A stretch of 64,000 nucleotides of DNA from Jannaschia sp. CCS1 (GCF_000013565.1 NC_007801.1:22073-86072); one strand, 5' to 3'. Positions 38,775 through 48,203 are shown, numbered from the stretch's first letter. Translations and numbers: made by a program. The notes: a model not told the origin generated them from the letters alone.

Positions 38775-38783
38775 TTATCCACA
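38775..38783 (+). promoter_or_regulatory. DnaA box
   Basis: A perfect consensus DnaA box TTATCCACA lies 32 bp after the last iteron and shortly before repA. Together with the AT-rich stretch and iterons it completes a recognisable plasmid origin. Confidence 0.82.
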
Positions 38784-38836
38784 GGCTCCTACGCTGAGTG
38801 TCATCGAAACCACGAAAAAAATCAGAGGTGGAGCAG

Positions 38837-39835
38837 ATGGCAGGCAGTGCGGGGGGTCTTTCGGCCTCTGACGGGGATTTCTTTCTGTGCGATCTTTTTG
38901 ACCCGGTTCCCAAGGGTGATCTGGGCACGATGGAACATCCGGTCTTCTCGCTCGCCACACGGCCCGACCGCCGGATCCTGACCTATGAACATAACGGGGT
39001 CGAGATCACGGTGACGCCGTCGGTCAAGGGGCGGGCCACGATCTTCGATAAGGACATCCTGATCTTCTGCACCTCGCAGCTGATGGCAGCGATTAATGCC
39101 AATCGCCCCGTGAGCCGGACGTTGCAACTGACCGCCCACGACCTGCTGTTGGCCACGGGGCGCGATCGCAGCGGTGATGGCTACAAGCGGCTGCGCGCGG
39201 CTTTCGAGCGTCTGGCGGGCACCCGGATCACCACCAATTTGATCACCGGCGGGGTGGAGGTAACCCAGGGCTTCGGTCTTATCGAGGCCTGGCAGATCGT
39301 GCGCAGAACCCGCAATGGGCGGATGGTCAGCGTGTCCGTAACCCTCTCTGAATGGCTGTATAGAGCCGCTTTGACGAAGTCGGTTCTGACGCTGAGCCGT
39401 CAGTATTTTCGCATGCGAAAACCGCTTGAACGGCGCATCTATGAGCTGGCCCGAAAACATTGCGGTCGGCAGAACGAATGGCGGGTGTCGGTGGATACCC
39501 TGCTGAAAAAGTCCGGCTCCGCCAGCCCGCGCCGCGTGTTCCGCGCCATGCTGCGGGAGATGATCGCCGCCGATGCGCTGCCCGATTATCACCTGCAGGA
39601 AGAACCAGGTGATATCCTTCGTGTTACCCTGCGCGATGCCGTGATCGAGGCGGCGGGCCGTCCGATCGTATCCTCTGATACGCTGAATCAGGCTCGGGCG
39701 TTGATGCCCGGTTGGGATGTCTACGTGCTGGAGGCGGAATGGCGCAATTGGTGGGCCGCAACAGGCCGCCCACATCTGCGGTCACCCGACAAGGCGTTCC
39801 TGGGGTGGGTGCGGACGCAGGCCGCCCGCGCCTAG
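38837..39835 (+). CDS. repA: RepA-type plasmid replication initiator (COG5534-like)
   Basis: This 332-residue protein matches the replication initiator A family of alphaproteobacterial plasmids. Conserved blocks are FFLCDLFDPVPKGD and MEHPVFSLATRPD near the N-terminus, LTAHDLLLATGRDRSG in the middle, and YFRMRKPLERRIYELARKHC. It would bind the iterons and open the origin. The ATG at 38837 has a well-spaced AGAGG; the frame also opens at a GTG at 38798 without a ribosome-binding site. One candidate parS palindrome is embedded in the coding sequence (39406-39421) at FRMRK. Divergent parAB supports a RepA-type replicon rather than RepABC. Confidence 0.92.
   Translation: MAGSAGGLSASDGDFFLCDLFDPVPKGDLGTMEHPVFSLATRPDRRILTYEHNGVEITVTPSVKGRATIFDKDILIFCTSQLMAAINANRPVSRTLQLTAHDLLLATGRDRSGDGYKRLRAAFERLAGTRITTNLITGGVEVTQGFGLIEAWQIVRRTRNGRMVSVSVTLSEWLYRAALTKSVLTLSRQYFRMRKPLERRIYELARKHCGRQNEWRVSVDTLLKKSGSASPRRVFRAMLREMIAADALPDYHLQEEPGDILRVTLRDAVIEAAGRPIVSSDTLNQARALMPGWDVYVLEAEWRNWWAATGRPHLRSPDKAFLGWVRTQAARA
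39406..39421. repeat. Palindrome copy 3 inside repA, candidate parS site
   Basis: The 16-bp perfect palindrome TTTTCGCATGCGAAAA lies inside repA and encodes part of the conserved FRMRK segment. Part of it may therefore be constrained by coding. Exact identity with the core of the intergenic copy at 36054-36075 argues for a shared DNA-binding function. Confidence 0.5.
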
Positions 39836-39856
39836 ATCTGACGGAGCCGCGGGGCT

Positions 39857-40249
39857 TCAGACGATCAGCGCCGCCACGATACACTCCGAACGCGCGACGA
39901 CAAAACGGTCGGCAACCACCACATCACCATTGCGAAAATCCTCGATCACCTGTCGGCGCAGTTCGGTTTGTATGGCTGTCGGGCAATCAAGCCCTGCGGC
40001 CCGACACAACCCTGGTTTCTGCGCCATTTCCCCGATCAGTGCGGCACGGCTTTGGCCATTGCGATAGGCATTGGCAATGCGCTCAGGGGCGATCAGGCTG
40101 CTCCGAGCTAGACGAAGCCGGTCGGGGTTCAGCGTTGCTGTTGCGCTATTGTTACGGCGACAGGCGAGTGCGCTTAAGCCACCGGCCAAGCCCAGGCTGC
40201 CAAAAGCAAGGCCACTCCCGATCAAGATCCTGCGTGTCAGCCGCTTCAT
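39857..40249 (-). CDS. Small Tat-signal protein, partner of the GMC oxidoreductase
   Basis: This 130-residue protein starts with a twin-arginine-type signal (TRRILIGSG) and a hydrophobic stretch ending near a cysteine (about residue 30). The rest is small and helical, with a C-terminal VADRFVVARSECIVAALI. The start at 40249 overlaps the GMC oxidoreductase stop as ATGA, so the two are co-produced. Small Tat-exported subunits of this sort commonly accompany GMC or gluconate-dehydrogenase-like enzymes and help export or anchor them. The frame is open further upstream to 40387, but that part lies in the oxidoreductase gene. Confidence 0.62.
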   Translation of the reverse strand: MKRLTRRILIGSGLAFGSLGLAGGLSALACRRNNSATATLNPDRLRLARSSLIAPERIANAYRNGQSRAALIGEMAQKPGLCRAAGLDCPTAIQTELRRQVIEDFRNGDVVVADRFVVARSECIVAALIV

Positions 40250-41832
40250 GAGGCTATCCTCTGTTTCAGGTGGTCGGCTAGACGTAGGGAGAGAGCCACG
40301 ATCGTCAATGTGGGATTGGCACGTCCTCCGGTCGGCATGACGCTCCCTCCCGCCAGATAGAGATTGTCGGACCCATGGAGTCGGCAATCGGGATCAACGA
40401 CACCGTCGTCTGGATTCATCGCCATGCGGGTTGTACCAATTTGGTGCCACGATGTTGTCGTGCCCCAATATGGTTCTTCGAAGTGATCTTCCAGTTCGAT
40501 TCGACCAAAACCAGCGGCACCTACCGCTTGGCCAATCAGTTCTGTGGTTCGTAGGACTGCATCGCGGTCCCGTACCGATGGGGCCCAATTCAAGGCGGCG
40601 CGTCTTAGGCCCAAGGCGTCTCGGTCATTGGTGAGGGTGACGGCATTGTTGCGCTCGGGACTTTGTTCGGTCTCGAATTTCAACAAAACACGCTGAGCAA
40701 GTTCACCTGTCCCGATAAGTCCCAGAGCGTCGGCCGCCATGACATCGGCATTGGTGATCGCAGAGCAATAGGCATCCGAGAAGGTAATCCGCCCGGTATC
40801 CCGTCCAAGTGCCATTTTCGCGATATTGCGCAGGGCCCACCAGCCTTCGGTGGCGGCCGTGTTGCGCGGGTCTTGTTCGGGGTCCATTGGGATGAGGTAG
40901 AATTGCATGTTGCTGAGGTTCTCGCGCTCCATCACGTTTTCTTGTAGTGCCCAAAGCAATCGAATCTGTGTGCCGTCCACGTCGTTGGTGTGGGTCCAGT
41001 AGAGTTGTGGCTCCAATGGCTGTTCAGGCCATAGGAAACCCGCCCCTGCGGTGGGATGATCCATGTAACATTGCCCCACAAACCCCCCGGTATCGCCAAA
41101 ACGGGCGCCGGTGGAGGCATTCAGGTCTAGAATTTGACGCGCATTTTCTACGGCACCACACGCCAGAACCACATAGCGTGCCGAGAATTGCCGGGCGACG
41201 CGGTCAAGTGTGCGTGTCGTAACACTGCGCACAACCCCGTCGTCATCCATGTCGAGCCCGGTCACATTGGTCCACAGCCACAGATCAATATCGGTGGCCT
41301 CGGCAAGAGCCGTTTCGTATTCCAGACCGAATTGCCAGTCGCTTTGGCGGATCGTGACCGTTCGCAGAATGTCACTATCGGGCAGAAGCAGATCATCCCG
41401 GTCCACACCCTCGATGGCCAGTGGATCATATTCGTTCCGACCGATGCCCAAGTAAGGATGGGCGCGTGTATAGAAGTTGCCCATCTCTTCGTAGGTGATG
41501 GGCCAACCGGACAGACCAGTCAGGGGGCGCCGCGCGAAATCAATCGGATCAAGGGGTACGCAGCGCCCACCCCAATGATTGGTGGAACCGCCGAAGAACC
41601 GCAGACGGATAGCGGAAAGATCCACACCGTCACTGTTGCCCGTTACCGGTCCATCATAGAGCATCTGGGTGTCTGGATCGAACCCGAGCCCGCCACTTTC
41701 CAGCAAACCGATTTGCAACCCTTGGCCACTCAGCTCCAGTGCGAGGGTTATTCCGGCCGGTCCCGCTCCCACAATTAGAACATCGTAATCCAGAGCACCA
41801 GTGTGGTTACTCGATCGGCCATCAATGATCAT
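40246..41832 (-). CDS. GMC-family FAD-dependent oxidoreductase
   Basis: This protein of about 528 residues has the FAD-binding GAGPAGITLALEL near residue 22, followed by LLESGG, a FGGSTNHWGGRC motif, and the GMC C-terminal signature including SWHQIGTTRMAMNP with the catalytic-type histidine and GGRANPTLTIVAL. Such enzymes oxidise alcohols or sugars. It is divergent from a sulfotransferase and coupled to a small Tat-type protein, so it may act on a periplasmic sugar or polymer end. It has no signal peptide of its own, so export in complex with the partner would be required. The ATG at 41832 is used; the frame extends to 41847. Confidence 0.85.
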   Translation of the reverse strand: MIIDGRSSNHTGALDYDVLIVGAGPAGITLALELSGQGLQIGLLESGGLGFDPDTQMLYDGPVTGNSDGVDLSAIRLRFFGGSTNHWGGRCVPLDPIDFARRPLTGLSGWPITYEEMGNFYTRAHPYLGIGRNEYDPLAIEGVDRDDLLLPDSDILRTVTIRQSDWQFGLEYETALAEATDIDLWLWTNVTGLDMDDDGVVRSVTTRTLDRVARQFSARYVVLACGAVENARQILDLNASTGARFGDTGGFVGQCYMDHPTAGAGFLWPEQPLEPQLYWTHTNDVDGTQIRLLWALQENVMERENLSNMQFYLIPMDPEQDPRNTAATEGWWALRNIAKMALGRDTGRITFSDAYCSAITNADVMAADALGLIGTGELAQRVLLKFETEQSPERNNAVTLTNDRDALGLRRAALNWAPSVRDRDAVLRTTELIGQAVGAAGFGRIELEDHFEEPYWGTTTSWHQIGTTRMAMNPDDGVVDPDCRLHGSDNLYLAGGSVMPTGGRANPTLTIVALSLRLADHLKQRIAS

Positions 41833-41966
41833 TGGGAGGGTCCTCAACCTGCATGAACCCTCTATAGCAAGGGCATACTCCTGCCGTAAACTGCTGCGGT
41901 GTATGGTTGATGAAGCAATCTGCCCTTGTTAGAAAGAACTTATACAGACAGGATCTTGTCGTCGCC

Positions 41967-42926
41967 ATGAACCGCACCACCACCGTAAGTGTCGCGGCGC
42001 CTGCCCCTGACTTTTTCCTCGCTGGGGCGCCCAAATGCGCCACATCGAGTTTGCACCTGATGCTGATCAAGCATCCCGATGTGTTCATGTGCAGCCCGAA
42101 GGAACCGCATTTTTTCTGCATGGATCTGCCAGGGCTGGCCGAGGTGGAAGGTCGGGCCGCTTATGATGCGCTGTTCGACGCGGCTCCAGAGGGCACCCTG
42201 CGCGGCGAAGCGTCCGCCCACTACCTTTACAGCCAGACCGCTGCTGCCGAGATATATGCAGCTAATCCCAAGGCAAAGATCATTCTTTCGTTACGCAATC
42301 CTGCCGATGCGGCCCGATCCTATTTTCATCAGCTGCGCGACGGGTTTCGGGAAGACCAGACCCGGTTCAAGAATGCCTGGAACCTGCAACAGAAGCGGGC
42401 GGCGGGTCAGATGCTGCCGCCTTATTGCCCCGAGCCGCAGCAGCTGCAGTATCGCGCGCTGTATTCATATGCCGATCAAGTGGCTCGGTATCTGGAAATT
42501 TTTCCGCCCGAACAGATCATGATCCTGCGCTTTGAGGATATCCACCGCCAACCCGAGGCCGTGGTGCAGCAGGTGATGACGTTTCTCGGTCTCTCGCCAC
42601 CCGATGAGGCGATTTCCTTGCCGCGCACCAATACCCGCCGTCAGCCGCGGTTCCCGCGGCTGGCTCAGCTCATCGCCGCACCGCCGCCGTTCCTTCGACC
42701 ACTTGTGGCCCCCATTAAACGACTCCTGAATGGTCTTGGCATCAAGCCCAGTGTTCTGATGATGCGTTACTTTTCCAAACCGGCCGCGCGCTCCGCGGGG
42801 CAGGGGCAGGGAGACGACCCTGCTGATCAGGCTTTTCAAACCGATCTGGTCGCGGCCTTTGAGGCCGATATCATTCAGCTTGAAGCGCGTCTGGCCGAAG
42901 ACTTTTCGAGATGGAGATCCACATGA
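41967..42926 (+). CDS. PAPS-dependent sulfotransferase
   Basis: This protein of about 319 residues has both PAPS-binding motifs of the sulfotransferase family: the 5'-phosphosulfate loop AGAPKCATSSLHLML (about 19-33) and the 3'-phosphate loop ILSLRNPADAARSYFHQ. It would transfer sulfate to a sugar hydroxyl, so the polymer made here may be sulfated. The frame opens at 41907; the ATG at 41967 right before the conserved region is a plausible start, though neither has a clear ribosome-binding site. It ends in an ATGA overlap with the downstream GT2 gene. Confidence 0.87.
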   Translation: MNRTTTVSVAAPAPDFFLAGAPKCATSSLHLMLIKHPDVFMCSPKEPHFFCMDLPGLAEVEGRAAYDALFDAAPEGTLRGEASAHYLYSQTAAAEIYAANPKAKIILSLRNPADAARSYFHQLRDGFREDQTRFKNAWNLQQKRAAGQMLPPYCPEPQQLQYRALYSYADQVARYLEIFPPEQIMILRFEDIHRQPEAVVQQVMTFLGLSPPDEAISLPRTNTRRQPRFPRLAQLIAAPPPFLRPLVAPIKRLLNGLGIKPSVLMMRYFSKPAARSAGQGQGDDPADQAFQTDLVAAFEADIIQLEARLAEDFSRWRST

Positions 42927-44032
42927 GCGAGACAGACCGAGTGCTAGATGCTCTGCCGGAGTGGAGCCTTTGCATCGCGACACTCAATCGTCAGGACGCT
43001 TTGTTGCAAACCCTGTCCTGTGCTTTGGATCAGACATGTCCACCGGCGGAAATCATCGTCGTTGATGTCAGTGACGATTGGCAGGACAGTGAAGCGAAAG
43101 CCCGCAATCTTGTGGCTGGCCAGTCTATGGCACTGCATTATCAGACATTGGATGTCCGATCGATAACAGTGCAACGCAATGTCGGCATCGCACGCTGCAG
43201 TAAAGACGTCATTTTCCTGATCGATGATGATAGTTTCATGTTCCCTGATTGTGCCGAAGAGATCCTGCAGATTTACGCCGCCGACCCCGACCATGCCGTT
43301 TCGGCGGTGGCCGCAACACTTGTGCCGGAGTTGCCGCAGCAGGCTACCGAACAGTTGATGCCGGAACGGTTTCACACGGCACATGCAGGCAATGTCGCGC
43401 GCGGGAGCTTGCGAGGCCTGCTGCTAAACAGCTCCTTTGGACAGTGGTTCACCCGCAAGATCCTGTTTCAGTCCAAAGACGAGATATTCATCAAATACGA
43501 GGGCCCTCGGGATACGCCAGTGCCTGAAACCATTGCAACCCGGTTCGACGTGGTCCCCGTAGCCTTTATGCCGGGGTCCGCCATGACCGTGCGGCGCGAT
43601 GTGGTCATTGCAGAGCCGTTCGACACCGCTTTGCGCTACTATGCCGCCAGCGAAGATATCGATGCCACCTATCGTTTCGGGCGCCATGGTCGTGTGTTGC
43701 AGGCCAACAAGGCGCGGCTGCATCACTACAAGGCGGCCGGTGGTCGGATCCGCCGCCGTGCGGTCATGGCCCTTCAGCTCTTGAATATGGCCATTTTCAT
43801 CAAACGAAACGCAGCCGATCCCGATCAGTTTCGGGGGGCGTATCGCCAGAATTTGCACCGCCGACTCCTGAGTGAATTCCTGAAGGATCTGTTGTCAGGC
43901 AGGTTTCGGTTCCCGCAGCTTCGCGGTGTCCTCGAGGCCAATCGCCAATGGCATCACGTGTGGGCCCGGGATATTGAGGAGTTGGAGGTCTGGTACCCCG
44001 AGCTTCAACGGCGGATCTTGGACGAGGGTTAG
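42923..44032 (+). CDS. Glycosyltransferase family 2
   Basis: This 369-residue GT-A enzyme opens with LCIATLNRQDAL and carries EIIVVDVSDDW and the metal-binding FLIDDDSFMFPDC (about 100-112). The C-terminal part has no obvious membrane segment. The start at 42923 is fixed by an ATGA overlap with the sulfotransferase, so the pair may build and sulfate one residue. It converges with the exosortase gene with 23 bp between the stops. Confidence 0.85.
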   Translation: MSETDRVLDALPEWSLCIATLNRQDALLQTLSCALDQTCPPAEIIVVDVSDDWQDSEAKARNLVAGQSMALHYQTLDVRSITVQRNVGIARCSKDVIFLIDDDSFMFPDCAEEILQIYAADPDHAVSAVAATLVPELPQQATEQLMPERFHTAHAGNVARGSLRGLLLNSSFGQWFTRKILFQSKDEIFIKYEGPRDTPVPETIATRFDVVPVAFMPGSAMTVRRDVVIAEPFDTALRYYAASEDIDATYRFGRHGRVLQANKARLHHYKAAGGRIRRRAVMALQLLNMAIFIKRNAADPDQFRGAYRQNLHRRLLSEFLKDLLSGRFRFPQLRGVLEANRQWHHVWARDIEELEVWYPELQRRILDEG

Positions 44033-44055
44033 ATACGGTCACGTCCGTTGCGACG

Positions 44056-45660
44056 TCATTGCGGTATGAACCGCGGCAGATGCGGCATTGCCTCCCGGAG
44101 AACATCCTGCAATCGGGCTTCGGCGTCCGCGTCGGTTTCGCCTCCCCCTATGACCGTCGTGAGGCGCACCATGGCACCGTCAGTCGATCCCGTGGTGATG
44201 CCATCGATCATCAGGTAAAACTTGGCTGCCATGTCCCAGGCGATCCGGCGCTCGCCCTGCTGAAACCAATAGTAAACCATCATCCGCGTCATACCCTGCT
44301 CGATGATGGCGCGGTTGATCTGGAATGGGACCTCTGAATCGATCATGGTCGTGATATCGGTCCGCTCCAGCCAGGCAATTTCCCAGCCAGATCCAGGCAG
44401 GCAGATTTCCGGGCTGTGCACGCCACCTTGGCTTTGATCCTGGTACCAAGCCATGAAAAGACCCACATCATGGAGCGCCCCATCCTGTCTCAGGCTGATC
44501 TGATGGTAATCATCGGCCTGAAGCGCGGCTTCGATATCGGGCTCCAGAATTTGGGCCGGGCCGACTTGGCGCCAGTTCCCCAGTTCACGCGGGAAAACTG
44601 CAAAGCTGTCGCGTTCAACGGGCTCTGAGCCCCGCTCAGGTGCGGCCTGCCAGGCAAGCAATGCGATACCGGCCAATGCGACCGACGAAATCAGGGCTGT
44701 GGACGGCTGGACCAAACGCACCCGCATGGCTTGGGTCGCAATTCCGTCAGTTTCCAGATCAAGGGCTTCTGTCAGGCTCATTTTCGAGCGCTGCGTCAAC
44801 AAAAGAACCCACGCCAAGATGAACATGATGACGATACATGCGAGGAAAACCACCCAACCTTCGAAGAAGTGTGTGAAGCCATCCAGCCATTCCACGCCCC
44901 ATGTGTTGGCAATCACGCCGGCAATGGCAATCCGGACCGAGTTCATCACGATTGTGATTGGCACGGCAGAGATCAGCAGGATTGCCTTGTGCCACGTCGG
45001 CCCTCTGTAGAGCACTGCGAAGATGTAGGAGAAACTCAGGATCGGGAATAGATAAGCCAAACCGGAACAGGCATCCGCGACATGCAGGCGCAACACCCCT
45101 AAGTCAATGATGTTTCCCTGCAGGAAAACCGGCACGTTGAAGATGCGCAGGAACCACACACCTAATTCCGAGGAGACCAACTGCAATTGGTTGGTCATCT
45201 TGTAATACAGCGTATCTGGCAGCGGCAGCATGTACACCAGATGCAGAACTGGCGGCCAAAAATGCTTGCCCACTGTCCATCCGAAGCTGATAAGAAGTAT
45301 GCCACCAACCCATATGATCGTGGCATAGATGATGATGTCGTCGATATTGGCGAGTTTGCCAACGGCGCCCACCGTAAGCGCCATGGCCACCACCACGACA
45401 CCGATCCAACGATCTCGTACAGGACCAGGGTTTTCCGGCACTTCCTTGAGCTGTCGCAAAAACAACAGGAGGGATAGCACTGGGATTAAGGGTCCATGAC
45501 TGTACTCTGGCCGCTGCCAAGCATCTATGAGGGCGTCGATCCCATCAAAAAAGAACATACCTGCCACGACACAGGATGCACTCAACCAGAAGATACCCCA
45601 AGTCGTGAAATCTTTCAGCGGCACGCCCCATGAGCGTCTGTTTAAGGTACCGGTCGACAT
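44056..45660 (-). CDS. xrtD: Exosortase with C-terminal EpsI domain (VPLPA-CTERM-specific XrtD type)
   Basis: This 534-residue protein has an eight-helix membrane exosortase domain (residues about 20-285) with the YSHGPLIP motif and the catalytic residues Cys 198 (ADACSGL), Arg 243 (NSVRIA) and His 264 (THFFEG). The C-terminal half is an EpsI domain with the HSPEICLPGSGWEI motif, covering roughly residues 340-530. Fusion of exosortase to EpsI is known for XrtD, which recognises VPLPA-CTERM proteins; one such protein is encoded at 48254-48928. It would cleave the C-terminal tail of its substrate and transfer the protein to an unknown cell-surface acceptor. A 113-bp AT-rich gap upstream probably contains its own promoter. 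Confidence 0.9.
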   Translation of the reverse strand: MSTGTLNRRSWGVPLKDFTTWGIFWLSASCVVAGMFFFDGIDALIDAWQRPEYSHGPLIPVLSLLLFLRQLKEVPENPGPVRDRWIGVVVVAMALTVGAVGKLANIDDIIIYATIIWVGGILLISFGWTVGKHFWPPVLHLVYMLPLPDTLYYKMTNQLQLVSSELGVWFLRIFNVPVFLQGNIIDLGVLRLHVADACSGLAYLFPILSFSYIFAVLYRGPTWHKAILLISAVPITIVMNSVRIAIAGVIANTWGVEWLDGFTHFFEGWVVFLACIVIMFILAWVLLLTQRSKMSLTEALDLETDGIATQAMRVRLVQPSTALISSVALAGIALLAWQAAPERGSEPVERDSFAVFPRELGNWRQVGPAQILEPDIEAALQADDYHQISLRQDGALHDVGLFMAWYQDQSQGGVHSPEICLPGSGWEIAWLERTDITTMIDSEVPFQINRAIIEQGMTRMMVYYWFQQGERRIAWDMAAKFYLMIDGITTGSTDGAMVRLTTVIGGGETDADAEARLQDVLREAMPHLPRFIPQ

Positions 45661-45773
45661 TTCTTAAAACTCACATTGATCTTAAGAGATTTTTTGGAAG
45701 CGATCGAAGCATCATAGCTATATACTGAATGAAGCGAAACAATGCGTTCATAAAAAGGTGAACACAGTGTTTT

Positions 45774-47060
45774 CTATAGATAAGCCTGTATTTTTGGCAC
45801 GCGCCCAGAGCGCGTTATGGCATCATATATCGTCAGTGTGTGTGCCGCTTTTGCCGCCCACGTGAAATTGTCGCGCGCATAGGTTTCGGCGCGGGCTGCC
45901 ATTGCTTGCGGCTCTGCCGGCGCTTCAACGCAAGCCTCCATTGCCAAGCGATAATCGTGCACTAAGCCGTCGAGAGCTTGTAAGGCTACGCGTCGCCCAC
46001 GTTGTCCGTCTGCAAGATGCCCCGGGGCTCCGTAATCGGTTACTATGCAGGCGATTCCCGAGGCCATTGCCTCGATGATTACCCCGGCACCCAATTCACG
46101 GATGGACGGGAATACAAACGCATCGCAATCCCGCATGTAATGGGCGACTTCGGCCTGAGACTTCCGACCCTCGAACGTGATCCAACCCTCAGCGCCCGCT
46201 TCGGCAACCATCGCTTCGAGCCGGGCTCGCTCGGGTCCATCACCCACAATATGAAGCCGGTGCGCCTTGAGGCATTCTGAAGAGATAAACGCCCGGATTA
46301 CAACTTCGGGAACTTTGTATGGCACGAGCCGCCCGGCATAGAGAAACCGGTAAGGCCCTTTGCCGCTGAACGGCGCCACTCGGCCGGTGCTGTGGAATAC
46401 CGTTTCATCAAACCCAATTTCGGGGAATGAAACCGTGCGGTCTTCCAGACCTGCGGGCAGATCTGCAGCGGTATGGTCGAAGGAGGACAGAATCGCGGCC
46501 GCCTTGGTGAAACTACCGCGGGAATATGGGAGGTAGCGATACAGGCCGCGCAGGCGCCGCAGGCCTTCCCGCTCCCGTTTCTGTTCCGCGCGAAAGGCCT
46601 CGGGCCAATCAAGGTTGCCGTTGAGTGGCCCGATGATGAAAGGCTGTTTTGTGCGTCCTGCAATATAGCTTGGCAGCGTCGGCGACATCGGTGTGATTCG
46701 GTGCACGATGTCAAAGGCTCCGGTCTGCAAGTCATCGCGAAACGCGCGCAGGGCCTGCCGTTCAAACATCAGATAGGGCAGATAGGCCATGATCTGATTG
46801 GTTGACCACGCCACTTCACTTCCGCCGCGTAGCGCCATGGCCAGCCGGTACATAGGCTTCGCCAGCCATTCATTATCAATGTACCGGACCTTGGCGCCCA
46901 TATCGCCAGCGCGTTCGATGTTCTCTGCGTTCCGGGGATGCGTGACCACGGTGACGTCGGTAACGGCGGCCAAGGCACGGGCATACTTATAGCCGACAAT
47001 AGGCAGTGACGGCCATTCCGGGTTACAATTTTCTGCAAGGATCAGAACACGATGCGTCAT
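45774..47060 (-). CDS. Glycosyltransferase family 4
   Basis: This 428-residue GT-B enzyme has a donor-binding half with FLYAGRLVPYKVPEVVI, a HIVGDGPERARLEAM segment, and FVFPSIRELGAGVIIEAMA. An acceptor half with RITPMSPTLPSYI and IGPLNGNLDWP precedes it. It probably uses a nucleotide sugar to extend a lipid-linked oligosaccharide. It is separate from the exosortase operon by 113 bp and is divergent from the GT2 gene at 47240. Confidence 0.86.
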   Translation of the reverse strand: MTHRVLILAENCNPEWPSLPIVGYKYARALAAVTDVTVVTHPRNAENIERAGDMGAKVRYIDNEWLAKPMYRLAMALRGGSEVAWSTNQIMAYLPYLMFERQALRAFRDDLQTGAFDIVHRITPMSPTLPSYIAGRTKQPFIIGPLNGNLDWPEAFRAEQKREREGLRRLRGLYRYLPYSRGSFTKAAAILSSFDHTAADLPAGLEDRTVSFPEIGFDETVFHSTGRVAPFSGKGPYRFLYAGRLVPYKVPEVVIRAFISSECLKAHRLHIVGDGPERARLEAMVAEAGAEGWITFEGRKSQAEVAHYMRDCDAFVFPSIRELGAGVIIEAMASGIACIVTDYGAPGHLADGQRGRRVALQALDGLVHDYRLAMEACVEAPAEPQAMAARAETYARDNFTWAAKAAHTLTIYDAITRSGRVPKIQAYL

Positions 47061-47239
47061 GGGCCAAAAATAAACTCGTCAGGTCAGCGTGCTTGCACGC
47101 CTGTATCATGCAATCGCAGCAACTACACGATCCTGCCTTGCAACGCCATGGCGAAGGCGGGGAATACATGTGGAAAACGGGCTCGGACGTCGCGTATAGA
47201 GCAAGATAGATTTCTCCCTTATTCAAGCGTCTCGTCTCG

Positions 47240-48172
47240 ATGAACTATCCCGATGAAAATACCTATATGCTGATTTCGCCATGCCGAAATGAAGCTGGCT
47301 ATATGCGCCGCACCATCGACAGTGTGGTCGCGCAAAGCCTGACGCCTGTAGTGTGGGTGATCGTCGATGATGGTTCTACTGATGAGACACCTGAAATTCT
47401 CGCCGAATATGCGGCGCGCCATGATTGGATCCGGGTGGTGTCAAAGCCGGACCGGGGCCACCGGGCCGTCGGACCGGGCGTGATCGAGGCATTCTATGTC
47501 GGGCTCGATGCGATTGGCCCCAAGCGGGCGCCCTACCTGTGCAAGCTGGATCTCGACCTTGATTTGCCGCCCCGCTACTTCGAAATACTGGTCGACCGGA
47601 TGACGGCAGAGCCACGGCTCGGGACATGTTCCGGGAAGCCCTATGTCCGGCGGAACGGCAGATTGGTTTCAGAGCGCCGCGGCGATGAGATGTCTGTCGG
47701 TATGACGAAATTTTACCGCACGCGGTGTTTCGAAGACATCGGCGGTTTCGTCCGTGAGGTGATGTGGGACGCGATTGATTGTCACAAAGCACGCCAGAAG
47801 GGATGGATCGCAGAGAGTTGGGATGAACCTGATCTGCGCTTCGAGCATTTGCGCCCGATGGGATCCTCGCAGACCTCGATTATGACCGGACGGGCGCGGC
47901 ACGGCTTTGGTCAATGGTTCATGGGCTCAGACCCATTTTATTACATGGCCACCTGCATGTTCCGGATGGCCGAACCGCCCTATGTTCTGGGCGGTCTTGC
48001 CATGGCGAAAGGATATTTAGGCGCTTGGTGGCGCGGGGTTCCGCAATTTCAGGACAAAGACTTTCGGACATTCATCCGGGCCTGGCAGCGACGGGCCCTG
48101 ATTGTGGGCAAGGTAAAGGCGACCGCGGAGGTCGAGGCCGCCCAAGCAGATCAGTGGTCTGGTCCAGTCTGA
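47240..48172 (+). CDS. Glycosyltransferase family 2
   Basis: This 310-residue GT-A enzyme has ISPCRNEAGYM, VIVDDGSTDETPE (about 35-48) and the metal-binding KLDLDLDLP (about 104-112). It resembles glycosyltransferases of exopolysaccharide loci (dolichol-phosphate-mannose-synthase-like fold) without a membrane domain. The ATG at 47240 has no clear ribosome-binding site, and a second ATG lies at 47267. It converges with the VPLPA-CTERM gene across a strong bidirectional terminator. Confidence 0.83.
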   Translation: MNYPDENTYMLISPCRNEAGYMRRTIDSVVAQSLTPVVWVIVDDGSTDETPEILAEYAARHDWIRVVSKPDRGHRAVGPGVIEAFYVGLDAIGPKRAPYLCKLDLDLDLPPRYFEILVDRMTAEPRLGTCSGKPYVRRNGRLVSERRGDEMSVGMTKFYRTRCFEDIGGFVREVMWDAIDCHKARQKGWIAESWDEPDLRFEHLRPMGSSQTSIMTGRARHGFGQWFMGSDPFYYMATCMFRMAEPPYVLGGLAMAKGYLGAWWRGVPQFQDKDFRTFIRAWQRRALIVGKVKATAEVEAAQADQWSGPV

Positions 48173-48203
48173 GAATAGACCCTGTGGGCGGTCTGAAAAC
48201 GCC

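Noticed and set aside
36077..39835. A RepABC replication module
   Set aside because: The initiator is divergent from parAB and is of the RepA type; there is no repC following parAB in one operon.
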